Of a stretch of 34,268 bases of DNA, positions 19,304-27,125 are shown one piece after another. This DNA comes from Aeromicrobium sp. (GTDB taxonomy: Bacteria > Actinomycetota > Actinomycetes > Propionibacteriales > Nocardioidaceae), in contig JACMOZ010000205.1 of NCBI GenBank assembly GCA_014377785.1, positions 1-34,268 of the forward strand, given 5' to 3'. Numbering within the stretch: the first letter of the stretch is position 1; every line of letters begins with the position of its first letter. The notes beneath the pieces were generated by a model. It saw only the letters and a list, made by a program, of their open reading frames with translations, did not search any database and was not told the DNA's origin. The translations under genes and the position numbers were made by a program.

Positions 19304-20647
19304 ATGAGTGAAAAAACCTGTGACGTTGTCGTTATTGGAGCCGGCCCCGGCGGCGAGGCGCTCGCCGCCAAGTTGTCCACCGAAGGACTTGATGTTGTGT
19401 GCGTCGAGGCAGAACTCGTCGGCGGTGAGTGCCCCTATTGGGGCTGCATACCGTCGAAAATGCTCATTCGCGCCGCTAATTTGCTCGCCGAGTCCCGACG
19501 CGTCGAAGGTATGGCGGGCAGCGTAAGCGTCCGGGCCGACTTCTCGCTCGTGGCGAAGCGCATCCGCGAAGAAGCCACCGACAACTGGGACGACACCGTT
19601 GCCGTCAAGAGACTGACCGACGCTGGCGTGACGTTCGTCCGCGGACACGGCCGGCTCGTCGGAGATCGCAAGGTTGACGTGAATGGGGTCGTTTATGTCG
19701 CCTCAAAGGGCGTCGTGCTCAACACCGGGACCCGGTCTACAGTGCCGCCGATCGACGGCCTGGCAGACACGCCCTATTGGACAAATCGCGAAGCGCTCAA
19801 GACCGAGACCGCGCCGGCCTCAATGATCGTGATCGGCGGTGGAGCCATCGGTCTCGAGCTCGCACAGGCGTTTTCGCGTTTCGGCACTGTCATCACTCTG
19901 ATCGAAGCCGGCCCGCGCATCCTCGGTCCGGAGGAACCCGAGGCCAGCGCCATGCTCGAGGGCGTCCTGATCGCCGAAGGTCTCGACATTCATACTGGTG
20001 TGACCATCGACCACGTCGAACACCACGATTCCCGCTTCGCCCTCACGTGTGGCGACTCAATCTACGAGGCGAGTCAACTGCTTGTCGCCGCCGGCAGAGA
20101 GTCGCGACTCGACGACATCGGTCTCGACACCGTTGGCCTTGACCCGTCTGCCCGATTCCTCGACGTGGATGACTCCATGAGGGTCAAGGACGGCTTGTGG
20201 GCGATCGGCGACATCGTCGGCCGCGGAGCATTCACCCACGTCTCGATGTATCAGTCAGCGCGTGCGGCCAATGCGATCCTGGGCGAGGAACTCGGCGACT
20301 ACGACTTCGGTTTGCCTCGCGTGACATTCACCGATCCCGAAGTAGGCGCCGTCGGGATGACCGAAAAGCAGGCGCGCGACGCCGGCATCAACGTCAAGAT
20401 TGGTCACGCGGATATTCCCGAAAGCAGCCGCGGTTGGATACACAAAGCGGGCAATGACGGACTTATCAAACTCGTCATCGACGCCGATCGCGATGTCCTG
20501 GTCGGCGCCACGAGCGCTGGGCCGATGGGCGGTGAAACCCTCTCGGCTCTTGCCGTGGCGGTGAGGGCCGCAGTCCCGCTGGCAACCCTGCGCAATTCGC
20601 TCTGGGCCTACCCGACATTCCATCGCGCGATCGAAACCGCACTCTGA
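19304..20647 (+). CDS. Pyridine nucleotide-disulfide oxidoreductase (dihydrolipoamide dehydrogenase/mercuric reductase-like)
   Basis: A 447-residue FAD flavoprotein. The FAD Rossmann motif GAGPGG is at 12-17, the redox disulfide is C43 and C48 in GGECPYWGCIPSK, the NAD(P) site is GGGAIGLELAQ (about 180), and the second FAD motif is WAIGDIVGRGAFTH. At the C-terminus the HPxxxE catalytic pair of dihydrolipoamide dehydrogenase is replaced by WAYPTFHRAIE, so this is probably not the Lpd of pyruvate dehydrogenase but a related reductase of unknown partner. The ATG at 19304 has CAGGAT 6 nt upstream, which also contains an AGGA, so leaderless and SD-led reading cannot be told apart. An in-frame ATG at 19286 is possible. 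Confidence 0.88.
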   Translation: MSEKTCDVVVIGAGPGGEALAAKLSTEGLDVVCVEAELVGGECPYWGCIPSKMLIRAANLLAESRRVEGMAGSVSVRADFSLVAKRIREEATDNWDDTVAVKRLTDAGVTFVRGHGRLVGDRKVDVNGVVYVASKGVVLNTGTRSTVPPIDGLADTPYWTNREALKTETAPASMIVIGGGAIGLELAQAFSRFGTVITLIEAGPRILGPEEPEASAMLEGVLIAEGLDIHTGVTIDHVEHHDSRFALTCGDSIYEASQLLVAAGRESRLDDIGLDTVGLDPSARFLDVDDSMRVKDGLWAIGDIVGRGAFTHVSMYQSARAANAILGEELGDYDFGLPRVTFTDPEVGAVGMTEKQARDAGINVKIGHADIPESSRGWIHKAGNDGLIKLVIDADRDVLVGATSAGPMGGETLSALAVAVRAAVPLATLRNSLWAYPTFHRAIETAL

Positions 20648-20785
20648 GGTTCCGACTTCGCAGCAGACGGCGGTGTAAATCGATTGCAGGCGTCGGATCT
20701 GCTGAGCGAGTTGCACCGTTTCGTGCCTCCCGACGCACGCGTTGCCGCCCATTTGCCATTCGAACTCCAATCGAACGGCTAAGAA
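20648..20785 (+). other. Open stretch after the flavoprotein, possible gene remnant
   Basis: In the same frame as the upstream gene, after its TGA, 45 further codons stay open to a TAA at about 20780, including SDLLSELHRFVPPDARVAAHL. A TTG at 20684 could start it. The sequence looks protein-like in composition but I recognise no family. It may be a gene remnant, a very small gene or chance in GC-rich DNA. Confidence 0.25.
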
Positions 20786-20790
20786 TCACC

Positions 20791-20854
20791 GTGCCCCCGG
20801 CATGACTCCGTCGCGCGCTGGGCGCGCTCCTCCCCGAATCATGAGCGCCGGGGG
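20791..20854. repeat. Hairpin region containing a copy of the tRNA-Arg 3' end
   Basis: 20791-20805 (GTGCCCCCGGCATGA) is identical to 20882-20896, which is the 3' acceptor/T-arm part of the tRNA gene, 91 nt away in direct orientation. The copy can also pair with GCCGGGGG at 20847-20854, and an inner GCGCGC-TGG-GCGCGC hairpin sits between. Confidence 0.7.
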
Positions 20855-20882
20855 AGTTACGAGACAGGCTCGCGATCTTGAG

Positions 20883-20955
20883 TGCCCCCGGCATGATTCG
20901 AACATGCGACACATGGTTTAGGAAACCAATGCTCTATCCCCTGAGCTACGGGGGC
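20883..20955 (-). tRNA. tRNA-Arg (anticodon CCT)
   Basis: A 73-nt cloverleaf on the minus strand. The acceptor GCCCCCG/CGGGGGC pairs 7 of 7. D-stem is GCTC/GAGC, the anticodon loop TTCCTAA gives anticodon CCT (reads AGG), the T-arm is GCATG-TTCGAAT-CATGC and the discriminator is A. The first pair of the anticodon stem is a T:T mismatch (TTGGT/ACCAT). CCA is not encoded. It lies between the flavoprotein and HAD genes, antisense to both. The 3' end is partly duplicated 91 nt downstream. Confidence 0.93.
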
Positions 20956-21025
20956 TCAGGTAAAAAGCAAGGTTATCGGGTCGCCGGGCTTCCTGAATGA
21001 CGGCCCGGCGGGGGACAATAAGAAT

Positions 21026-21811
21026 ATGGGAGACCCCAAGCCGATCGAGACCTGGTTGACCGACATGGATGGCGTCCTCGTGTATGAGGAAAAAGCCATC
21101 CCCGGTGCCGCCGCATTCATTTCTGCGCTCACCGAATCCGGCAAGAAATTCCTGGTGCTGACCAACAATTCGGTCTTCACCCCTCGCGACCTGCGTGCCC
21201 GGCTGCGTGTCGCCGGCATCAACGTGCCTGAGGCGGCCATCTGGACTTCGGCGTTGGCAACGGCGAAGTTCCTCAGCGAGCAACGTCCCGAAGGTTCGGC
21301 CTACGTCATCGGCGAGGCCGGCATGACAACCGCGCTTCACAACGTCGGCTACATCATGACGACACAGGATCCCGATTACGTCGTGCTTGGCGAGACCCGC
21401 ACCTATTCCTTCGAGGCGATCACCCGTGCCATCCAATTGATCGAGTCCGGTGCGCGCTTCATCGCGACGAATCCCGATGCCACGGGTCCCTCACCGGGCG
21501 GCTCTCTGCCCGCCACGGGGTCGGTCGCTGCGCTGATCACCAAGGCCACCGGAGTCGATCCTTACTTCGTTGGCAAGCCCAATCCGTTGATGATGCGCAG
21601 CGCCCTCAACCAAATCGAGGCGCACTCAGAAACGACGGTCATGATCGGCGACAGGATGGATACAGACATTCTGTCCGGCCTCGAAGCCGGTCTGCGTACG
21701 ATTCTCGTTTTGACCGGTTCGACCGCGGCGCACGAAGTGGGACGCTTCCCCTATCAGGCGACCAAGGTTGTCAATTCGATCGCCGACATCGTCCCCATGA
21801 TCACGGCCTAA
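21026..21811 (+). CDS. HAD-superfamily IIA phosphatase (NagD-like)
   Basis: A 261-residue cytosolic phosphatase. HAD motif I is D13-M-D15-GVL, motif II is LTNNS (about 45-49), motif III lysine is in [10 protein letters not shown] and motif IV is GDRMDTD. The cap-type spacing fits subfamily IIA (NagD, p-nitrophenyl phosphatase, pyridoxal/glycerol phosphate phosphatases). The natural substrate is unknown; UMP/GMP is known for E. coli NagD. The ATG at 21026 has GACAAT 6 nt upstream and no Shine-Dalgarno, so it is probably leaderless. The gene is single. Confidence 0.92.
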   Translation: MGDPKPIETWLTDMDGVLVYEEKAIPGAAAFISALTESGKKFLVLTNNSVFTPRDLRARLRVAGINVPEAAIWTSALATAKFLSEQRPEGSAYVIGEAGMTTALHNVGYIMTTQDPDYVVLGETRTYSFEAITRAIQLIESGARFIATNPDATGPSPGGSLPATGSVAALITKATGVDPYFVGKPNPLMMRSALNQIEAHSETTVMIGDRMDTDILSGLEAGLRTILVLTGSTAAHEVGRFPYQATKVVNSIADIVPMITA

Positions 21812-21885
21812 ATTCGCTCACCTTTGCGCAATTGTTATCCTTTCGTAATCATTCGAAACAGATACAAACGCAAAACGACAAATTC

Positions 21886-21910
21886 CCCTGCAGCACTTCG
21901 GGTGCGGGGG
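21886..21910 (+). other. Leader hairpin before the SDR gene
   Basis: CCCC-TGCA-GCAC, loop TTCGG, GTGC-GGGG: two short stems with a bulge. It lies in the 122-nt AT-richer spacer and ends 23 nt before the start GTG, upstream of the Shine-Dalgarno AGGGAG. Could be a 5' leader element or a terminator of the HAD gene. Confidence 0.35.
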
Positions 21911-21933
21911 AACCTCCATAAGGGAGTGGCGGA

Positions 21934-22845
21934 GTGAAGGTTTTCCTCACCGGTGCAACGGGCGTCATGGGCTTATCGGCCATCAACGCATTGCACGAGG
22001 CTGGCCACAGGGTTGTCGGATTGGCCAGATCGGCCGGCAAGGCAACCGAGGTGGCAAACGCGGGCGCACAGCCCCATCGCGGCGATATCTTCGATCGTGA
22101 AAGTCTTCTGGACGGTATGCACGGCTGCGACGCCGTGTGCAATCTGGCCACCCGCGTCCCGATTGGCAACGCCGCACTGTTGCCCGGTGCCTGGAAGGCC
22201 AACGACCGCATCCGTAGCGAGGGCTCACGCGTCGTCATCGACGCCGCCCGCGAAGCCGGGATCGGCAGAGTCGTCCAACAAAGCTTGAGTTTTATCTATG
22301 GCGACCACGGCGACGACTGGATCGATGAAAACAGCCCGATCGACGTCACTCGTTATGCCGAACCGGTTGTCGTCGCTGAATCCCAGCTTGAAAACTTCGC
22401 CCGCAACGAAGGTGCCGGAGTGTCGCTCCGTTTCGGTTTGATCACCGGCCCGGACGGCAATTCCGCCTGGCTGCTCAATCGGGCCAGGGCCGGCAAGGCA
22501 ACAGGCATGGGCTCGCGCGACGGCTGGTGCCACGTCATCCATCCCCACGACGTGGGCACAGCGGTCGCCGCAGCACTGACCGCTCCCAGCGGCATCTACA
22601 ATGCGGGTGCCGAACCGATCCAACGCAAAGACCTCGTGGACGTCTATGCGCAGGCTGGCGGTCGCAAAGAGGGGAAGTTCTATGGCCGCGCCGTCATGAA
22701 ACTTGCCGGCCAGAAAGTCGAACTCATCACCCGGTCTCAGCGCGTGAGTTCCCAACGGTTCAGCGAACGTACCGGTTGGTATCCGCAATACCCCAAACTC
22801 ACCCCCGATTGGTTCGATGCACTTGAGAGTCGGCACAGTTCGTGA
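21934..22845 (+). CDS. NAD(P)-dependent epimerase/dehydratase (atypical extended SDR)
   Basis: A 303-residue SDR-type protein. The nucleotide-binding motif TGATGVMG is at 6-13, GDIFD follows strand 3 and CNLAT is in the usual active-site strand. The catalytic YxxxK is not evident: after SFIYGDHGDD the expected position reads AEPVVVAESQLENF, so it may be a non-classical reductase or an NmrA-like sensor. Substrate unknown. It begins at GTG 21934 with AGGGAG 7 nt upstream, one of the few SD-led genes here. Its stop overlaps the start of the next small gene. Confidence 0.82.
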   Translation: MKVFLTGATGVMGLSAINALHEAGHRVVGLARSAGKATEVANAGAQPHRGDIFDRESLLDGMHGCDAVCNLATRVPIGNAALLPGAWKANDRIRSEGSRVVIDAAREAGIGRVVQQSLSFIYGDHGDDWIDENSPIDVTRYAEPVVVAESQLENFARNEGAGVSLRFGLITGPDGNSAWLLNRARAGKATGMGSRDGWCHVIHPHDVGTAVAAALTAPSGIYNAGAEPIQRKDLVDVYAQAGGRKEGKFYGRAVMKLAGQKVELITRSQRVSSQRFSERTGWYPQYPKLTPDWFDALESRHSS

Positions 22846-23051
22846 GTGTGGCCGGCGAGGAGCCCGAGGACACCGGGGCGAAGACCGAACCCGACGCCAA
22901 AGAGAGGGCCCGTCGCAAGAGAGCGGCAGAACTACTCGGCGACATACTGCCCACCATGACCCGGGACGAGACGGCAGAAGGCTGGAACGAAAAAAGCGGC
23001 ACGACCCGCGAGGAAGAATTCCTGCGCGACGTACCGCCTCATCACGGCTAG
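22842..23051 (+). CDS. Small acidic/charged conserved-looking protein
   Basis: A 69-residue, highly charged, probably largely helical soluble protein. It contains a basic patch (KERARRKRAAELLGDILP) followed by TRDETAEGW and ends in RDVPPHHG. The LGD-x-LP...TRDET..GW...PPHHG pattern is one I associate with small unannotated actinobacterial proteins; no function is known to me. It overlaps the epimerase stop (GTGA), so it is translated from the same mRNA. The next junction is convergent. Confidence 0.7.
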   Translation: MSVAGEEPEDTGAKTEPDAKERARRKRAAELLGDILPTMTRDETAEGWNEKSGTTREEEFLRDVPPHHG

Positions 23052-23059
23052 ACCGTTGG

Positions 23060-23143
23060 GCCGGTGGGTTTGGCACCACGGTCTCTGATCGCCGGTGGGT
23101 TTGGCACCACCCAAGCGCGGTCGGTGGTGCGTATGTCACCGCC
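23060..23143. repeat. Three copies of the GGCGGTGA/CACCAC intergenic repeat
   Basis: GCCGGTGGGTTTGGCACCAC occurs exactly at 23060-23079 and 23091-23110. A third, inverted copy at 23123-23143 reads as GGCGGTGACATACGCACCAC on the other strand and can pair partly with copy two. Same family as 11324-11406. It fills the convergent gap before mscL. Confidence 0.75.
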
Positions 23144-23148
23144 TACGG

Positions 23149-23541
23149 CTAGCGGGAGTTGAGCGCGTCCCGGATTTCGCGGAGCAACGCGATGTCCTCA
23201 GGCACACCCTCGGGCTCGTCAACAGGACCTGGCTTGCGCAGTGACTGAAGCTTCTGCAACGGGAGGACGACGGCAAAGTAGATTACGGCCATCGTGGCGA
23301 CGAAGACGATCAGCGCATTGATGATCGCGCCGACGTTGATGAAGGTCGTGTCGTTTTTCGATAGAACATTGAAGCCCAATCCCTTTTCGGCATCGCTGCC
23401 CGCGATGGAGGCGACGAGCGGGTTGATGAAGTTTTTGCCGAAAGCGGCCACGAGCGTAGTGAATGCAACACCGATGGCGATGCCGACCGCGAGGTCGACG
23501 ACGTTGCCGCGCATCAGGAAATCCTTGAAACCTCTGATCAT
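23149..23541 (-). CDS. mscL: Large-conductance mechanosensitive channel
   Basis: A 130-residue inner-membrane channel that opens under osmotic downshock. The N-terminus MIRGFKDFLMRGNVVDLAVGIAIG is diagnostic: the amphipathic helix followed by TM1. TM2 is ALIVFVATMAVIYFAVVLPLQKL, and a charged C-terminal helix ends in LLREIRDALNSR. The ATG at 23541 has AAGGGGA 4-5 nt upstream, a good Shine-Dalgarno, and there is no leaderless hexamer. A longer upstream reading is unlikely, since the family begins here. Confidence 0.97.
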   Translation of the reverse strand: MIRGFKDFLMRGNVVDLAVGIAIGVAFTTLVAAFGKNFINPLVASIAGSDAEKGLGFNVLSKNDTTFINVGAIINALIVFVATMAVIYFAVVLPLQKLQSLRKPGPVDEPEGVPEDIALLREIRDALNSR

Positions 23542-23597
23542 CGTTCCCCTTGCAAGTTGATGTGGAGGGCAACACATTACCGCGATCGGAGGACCGG

Positions 23598-24209
23598 TCA
23601 AGGGACTGACAAAACGCTCATTCGTGCACGTAGACCGGCTGTTGCGAGTTGCAGACCCACTTCTTCGGGCACGGCAAGCGCGAGGGCAACTGACTCGTCG
23701 CGATCGGTCAGCCGAGGGAGTGCGACGATCACGGCCCGCCGGGCGATGATCGTCGATCCGGCTTCGCCCTGCGGATCGGAACCGACGACGTTGACGTGGT
23801 CACCGACGCGAAAGGAGGCGAGTTGAGTGGGCTCGGAAATATTGATGGTTGCAAGGACAAGCCCCTTGTCGTAACCGTCGAGCAAACCGGGTTCGAGCAA
23901 CCGGTAGTCGGTGAGGGCTTCGCCTTTGCGTACCGGAGCCGCGATCCGTCGTCCGACGAGTTCGTCCGGCGAGGACCAGGAATGGGAAGCCTGGCTGCCC
24001 GATGGCAGGGTCACGGTATGCAGATCGCCGGCGCGCAGTGATGCACCGCTGACAAGATCATGGCGGGCGACAACGACCGGAGTGCCGGCTGTTGAGGGTT
24101 CCAGCGCGCTCAGCGCGAACAAGACGGCAAGTCCCGCGAAGCACGCGGCGATGACTCGTCGATGGTAGAGAATGAAGCGCCCGATGGCCTTCTCATTGGG
24201 GACTGGCAT
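23598..24209 (-). CDS. SAF-domain membrane-anchored protein (CpaB/RcpC-like)
   Basis: A 203-residue protein with one N-terminal transmembrane anchor (about 19-38, IAACFAGLAVLFALSAL) and an extracytoplasmic SAF domain (TPVVVARHDLVSGASLRAGDL, then GRRIAAPVRKGEAL). It resembles the short SAF proteins near mscL and fmdB genes in other actinobacteria; CpaB-like pilus assembly is the distant relation, but no pilus genes are here. The ATG at 24209 has TAAAGT exactly 6 nt upstream (24216-24221), so it may have its own leaderless promoter although it lies 65 nt behind the FmdB-family gene. Confidence 0.85.
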   Translation of the reverse strand: MPVPNEKAIGRFILYHRRVIAACFAGLAVLFALSALEPSTAGTPVVVARHDLVSGASLRAGDLHTVTLPSGSQASHSWSSPDELVGRRIAAPVRKGEALTDYRLLEPGLLDGYDKGLVLATINISEPTQLASFRVGDHVNVVGSDPQGEAGSTIIARRAVIVALPRLTDRDESVALALAVPEEVGLQLATAGLRARMSVLSVP

Positions 24210-24274
24210 GGTGGGGACTTTATGCCGGATCCGGCATCGCCGCCCGTGTCTGTCCACAGGTTCAGAAGGAGTGC

Positions 24275-24574
24275 TCAGGCGGCGGAGTCGGCGCCTGACT
24301 TCGTTTTGGCTTCGCTCTTCTTCTTCTCCGCAGACTTCGAGTCCGCCGGCTTCGAGTCCGACGCGGGTGTTGCGGCCGGGGTGCTGGACGTCGTTGTCGA
24401 TCGGCTGTCGTTGCGATAAAAGCCAGAACCCTTGAAGACCACGCCGACGGCGCTGAAAACTTTCCTGAGTATGCCGTTGCAGTTGGGGCACACCGTCAAG
24501 GCGTCTTCGGTGAAAGTCTGCTGGACTTCCAGTGCTTCACCGCATTCGGTGCACTGATATTGATACGTGGGCAC
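24275..24574 (-). CDS. FmdB-family zinc-ribbon protein
   Basis: A 99-residue protein. The N-terminal zinc ribbon has C8xxC11 and C29xxC32 (YQCTECGEAL, VCPNCNG), followed by FKGSGFY, typical of the FmdB family. Residues 55-99 are a Ser/Thr/Lys/Ala-rich disordered tail. The mycobacterial homologue Rv0991c (Ruc) is described as a redox-regulated chaperone; that role here is inference. Starts at GTG 24574 with AGGAG 7 nt upstream. It is divergent from the CNNM pair. Confidence 0.9.
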   Translation of the reverse strand: MPTYQYQCTECGEALEVQQTFTEDALTVCPNCNGILRKVFSAVGVVFKGSGFYRNDSRSTTTSSTPAATPASDSKPADSKSAEKKKSEAKTKSGADSAA

Positions 24575-24677
24575 TACTTAACTCCTGCTCGTTTTGCGTT
24601 GCCCCTCAAGGGTACAGTTGGCCCATCGTGACTGATCCCGTCCCTCAGACTGACCGTGTCCCTCCGAGAGTTTCGCG

Positions 24678-26063
24678 ATGACCGAATGGCTGCTCCTCGG
24701 CCTCTCACTCCTCCTGATGTTGGCTTGTGGCATCTTCGTCGCGGCCGAGTTCTCTTTTGTCACAGTCGACCGAGCCAGCGTTGAACGTGCTGCCGCCCAG
24801 GGTGGGTCCCGATCCGTCGGCACGCTCAAGGCACTTCGTTCGCTTTCGACCCAGCTCAGCGGTGCCCAACTCGGAATCACGGCCACCAACCTGGCTATCG
24901 GTTATCTCGCCGAGCCGGCCCTCGGCGCCTTGTTGGCGGAACCCTTGGAAGGCGCAGGGCTTGAGGGTGACTCGGCCCGTGTGACCTCTTATGCCATCGC
25001 GCTCGTGCTGAGCACCTTTGTGACGATGCTTGTCGGCGAACTCATACCCAAGAACATCGCCCTCGCTCTGCCGGTGCAGACCGCCGGGATCACGCAGTTG
25101 CCTCAACGGATCTTCACCAAGGCCATGGCTTGGCCGATTATGTTGCTCAACGGCCTCGCCAACGGCATCCTCCGATCCCTGGGAGTCGAACCTCAGGAAG
25201 AATTGCGTTCGGCGCGCTCTCCGGTCGAACTCCGCTCGCTTGTCCTGCGCTCGGCCCAGCAGGGTGCGCTCGAGGGGAACACCGCCGACCTCGTTGCCCG
25301 CAGCATCGCCTTCGGCGACCGGACCGCCGCCGACGTCCGTACGCCGCGCGTACGCGTGACGTTCCTCGAGGGACGTGACACCGCCTTCGACGTGATCGAA
25401 GCGGCCATGAAGACCGGCCACTCCCGGTTCCCGGTCATCGGCAAAAGTCCTGACGACGTCCTGGGCGTCGTCCACGTCAAGCAAGCCGTCAGCGTGCCGC
25501 CCGATCGCCGCCGCAGCGTGCGTGTCTCCGACATTGCCGATCCCGCGACGACGGTTCCCGACAGCATCGAACTCGATCCGCTGCTGTCGTTGCTGCGCGA
25601 ACAAGGAATGCAGATGGCCGTCGTTGTCGATGAATACGGCGGCACCGACGGCGTTGTCACGCTGGAAGATCTCGTCGAGGAAATCGTCGGAGACATCGCC
25701 GATGAGCACGACCGATTGTCGGCGCGCAGCCGTCATCGCCGCGACGGCACGTGGTCGCTGTCCGGGTTGCTGCGGCCCGATGAGGTTGAAGAGCAAACCG
25801 GCGTCGCCCTGCCCGAGGATGACGACTACGAGACGATCGCCGGCCTCATCAACCAATACCTCGGCCGGCTGGCCAACCGCGGCGACGAAGTCAGTCTTAC
25901 TCTCGACCCCACGCCGGACATGGTGGAGGACGATATCGAACCCGAAAAGGTCCGCCTCATCGTCGAACGGATGGACGGCCACCGCATCGATCGGGTGTCC
26001 CTCACAACCGACGACGCGGCGCCGGACTCCCAGCCACCGGGAGAGGGCGGTGACGACTCGTGA
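24678..26063 (+). CDS. CNNM/CorC-type transporter-associated protein (HlyC/CorC family), full length
   Basis: A 461-residue membrane protein. Order: DUF21/CNNM transmembrane domain (about 1-190, with GIFVAAEFSFVTVDR, GAQLGITATNLAIG and GELIPKNIAL), a CBS pair (about 205-335, ending in MAVVVDEYGGTDGVVTLEDLVEEIVGDI) and a C-terminal CorC/HlyC domain (about 355-440, PEDDDYETIAGLI). The family is linked to Mg2+/Co2+ efflux. The ATG at 24678 has GAGAGT 6 nt upstream. The stop overlaps the start of a shorter paralogue (GTGA), so the two are made together and may pair in the membrane. Confidence 0.93.
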   Translation: MTEWLLLGLSLLLMLACGIFVAAEFSFVTVDRASVERAAAQGGSRSVGTLKALRSLSTQLSGAQLGITATNLAIGYLAEPALGALLAEPLEGAGLEGDSARVTSYAIALVLSTFVTMLVGELIPKNIALALPVQTAGITQLPQRIFTKAMAWPIMLLNGLANGILRSLGVEPQEELRSARSPVELRSLVLRSAQQGALEGNTADLVARSIAFGDRTAADVRTPRVRVTFLEGRDTAFDVIEAAMKTGHSRFPVIGKSPDDVLGVVHVKQAVSVPPDRRRSVRVSDIADPATTVPDSIELDPLLSLLREQGMQMAVVVDEYGGTDGVVTLEDLVEEIVGDIADEHDRLSARSRHRRDGTWSLSGLLRPDEVEEQTGVALPEDDDYETIAGLINQYLGRLANRGDEVSLTLDPTPDMVEDDIEPEKVRLIVERMDGHRIDRVSLTTDDAAPDSQPPGEGGDDS

Positions 26064-27100
26064 ATCCCTTGTACGGCATCCTCCTGACCGTTGTCTTGTT
26101 GGCGCTCAACGCGCTGTTCGTGGCTGCCGAGTTCGCCCTCATCTCTGCCCGTCGTACGCAGATGGAACCGCGCGTCGCGGCTGGTTCGCACACCGCCAAA
26201 CTGGCGCTCAAGGCGATGGAAAACATCAGTCAGGTCATGGCGGCGGCTCAACTCGGCATCACCATTTGTTCACTGGCACTCGGTGCGGTTGGCGAACCCG
26301 CGATCGCGCATTTGTTCGAGCCGGTCTTCTCCTGGGTTTCGATGCCCGAAGCCTTCGTGCATCCGGTCTCGTTCGTCATCGCCATGACGATAGTGGTTTT
26401 CGCGCACGTCGTGCTCGGCGAAATGGTGCCCAAGAACCTTGCGCTGGTCGGTCCCGATCGCGCCGCGCTCATTCTCGGCCCGTTCATGCTGGGGGTCGTC
26501 GCCGTACTCAAGCCCTTTGTCGTCGTCCTCAACAGCATCGCCAACCTGACGGTGCGGCTGCTGCGCATCGAGCCCAAGGACGAAGTCGCCTCGACATTCA
26601 GTCATGACGAGGTCGCCGGCCTGGTCGAGGAATCGCGCCGCGAAGGACTGCTCGACGACGATGAATACGGACTCGTCTCGGGTGCTCTCGACTTCTATGC
26701 CGGCACCGTCGCCCAGGTGTTGTTGCCTCGCGCGAGTCTTGTGACGATCCCTCCGAGCGCAACCCCGGTCGACGTCGAGAAGGCCTGCGCTACCACCGGC
26801 TTTTCGCGGTTCCCGGTGGCCGACGAGGCCGGTGACATCACCGGTTATCTCCATATCAAGGACGTCCTGGAGACCGATGACAATGCGCGCACCGACACAA
26901 TCGCCGACAAATGGCTGCGGCCGCTGGCGACCGTCAGCATCGAATCGGGTCTCTACGAGGCGTTGCGAACGATGCAGTCACGCGGTTCGCACATGGCGCG
27001 GGTCGCCGACGCAAACGGGTCAGTCGCCGGTGTGATCATGCTTGAGGACGTGTTGGAGGAACTCGTGGGCGAGATCAGGGACTCCAAACGTCGGGCCTGA
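26060..27100 (+). CDS. CNNM/CBS membrane protein, short paralogue lacking the CorC domain
   Basis: A 346-residue relative of the preceding gene. It has the DUF21 domain (ALFVAAEFALISARR, AAQLGITICSLALG, LGEMVPKNLALVGPDRAALIL) and the CBS pair (about 215-340, ending MLEDVLEELVGEI), but stops there, without the C-terminal CorC/HlyC domain. Such tandem long/short pairs are common in actinobacteria. The start is GTG 26060 inside the upstream stop. Likely subunit or regulator of the same cation-handling complex; no direct evidence. Confidence 0.92.
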   Translation: MNPLYGILLTVVLLALNALFVAAEFALISARRTQMEPRVAAGSHTAKLALKAMENISQVMAAAQLGITICSLALGAVGEPAIAHLFEPVFSWVSMPEAFVHPVSFVIAMTIVVFAHVVLGEMVPKNLALVGPDRAALILGPFMLGVVAVLKPFVVVLNSIANLTVRLLRIEPKDEVASTFSHDEVAGLVEESRREGLLDDDEYGLVSGALDFYAGTVAQVLLPRASLVTIPPSATPVDVEKACATTGFSRFPVADEAGDITGYLHIKDVLETDDNARTDTIADKWLRPLATVSIESGLYEALRTMQSRGSHMARVADANGSVAGVIMLEDVLEELVGEIRDSKRRA

Positions 27101-27125
27101 CCAGTTGAGGGTGCAGAATGGCGCA

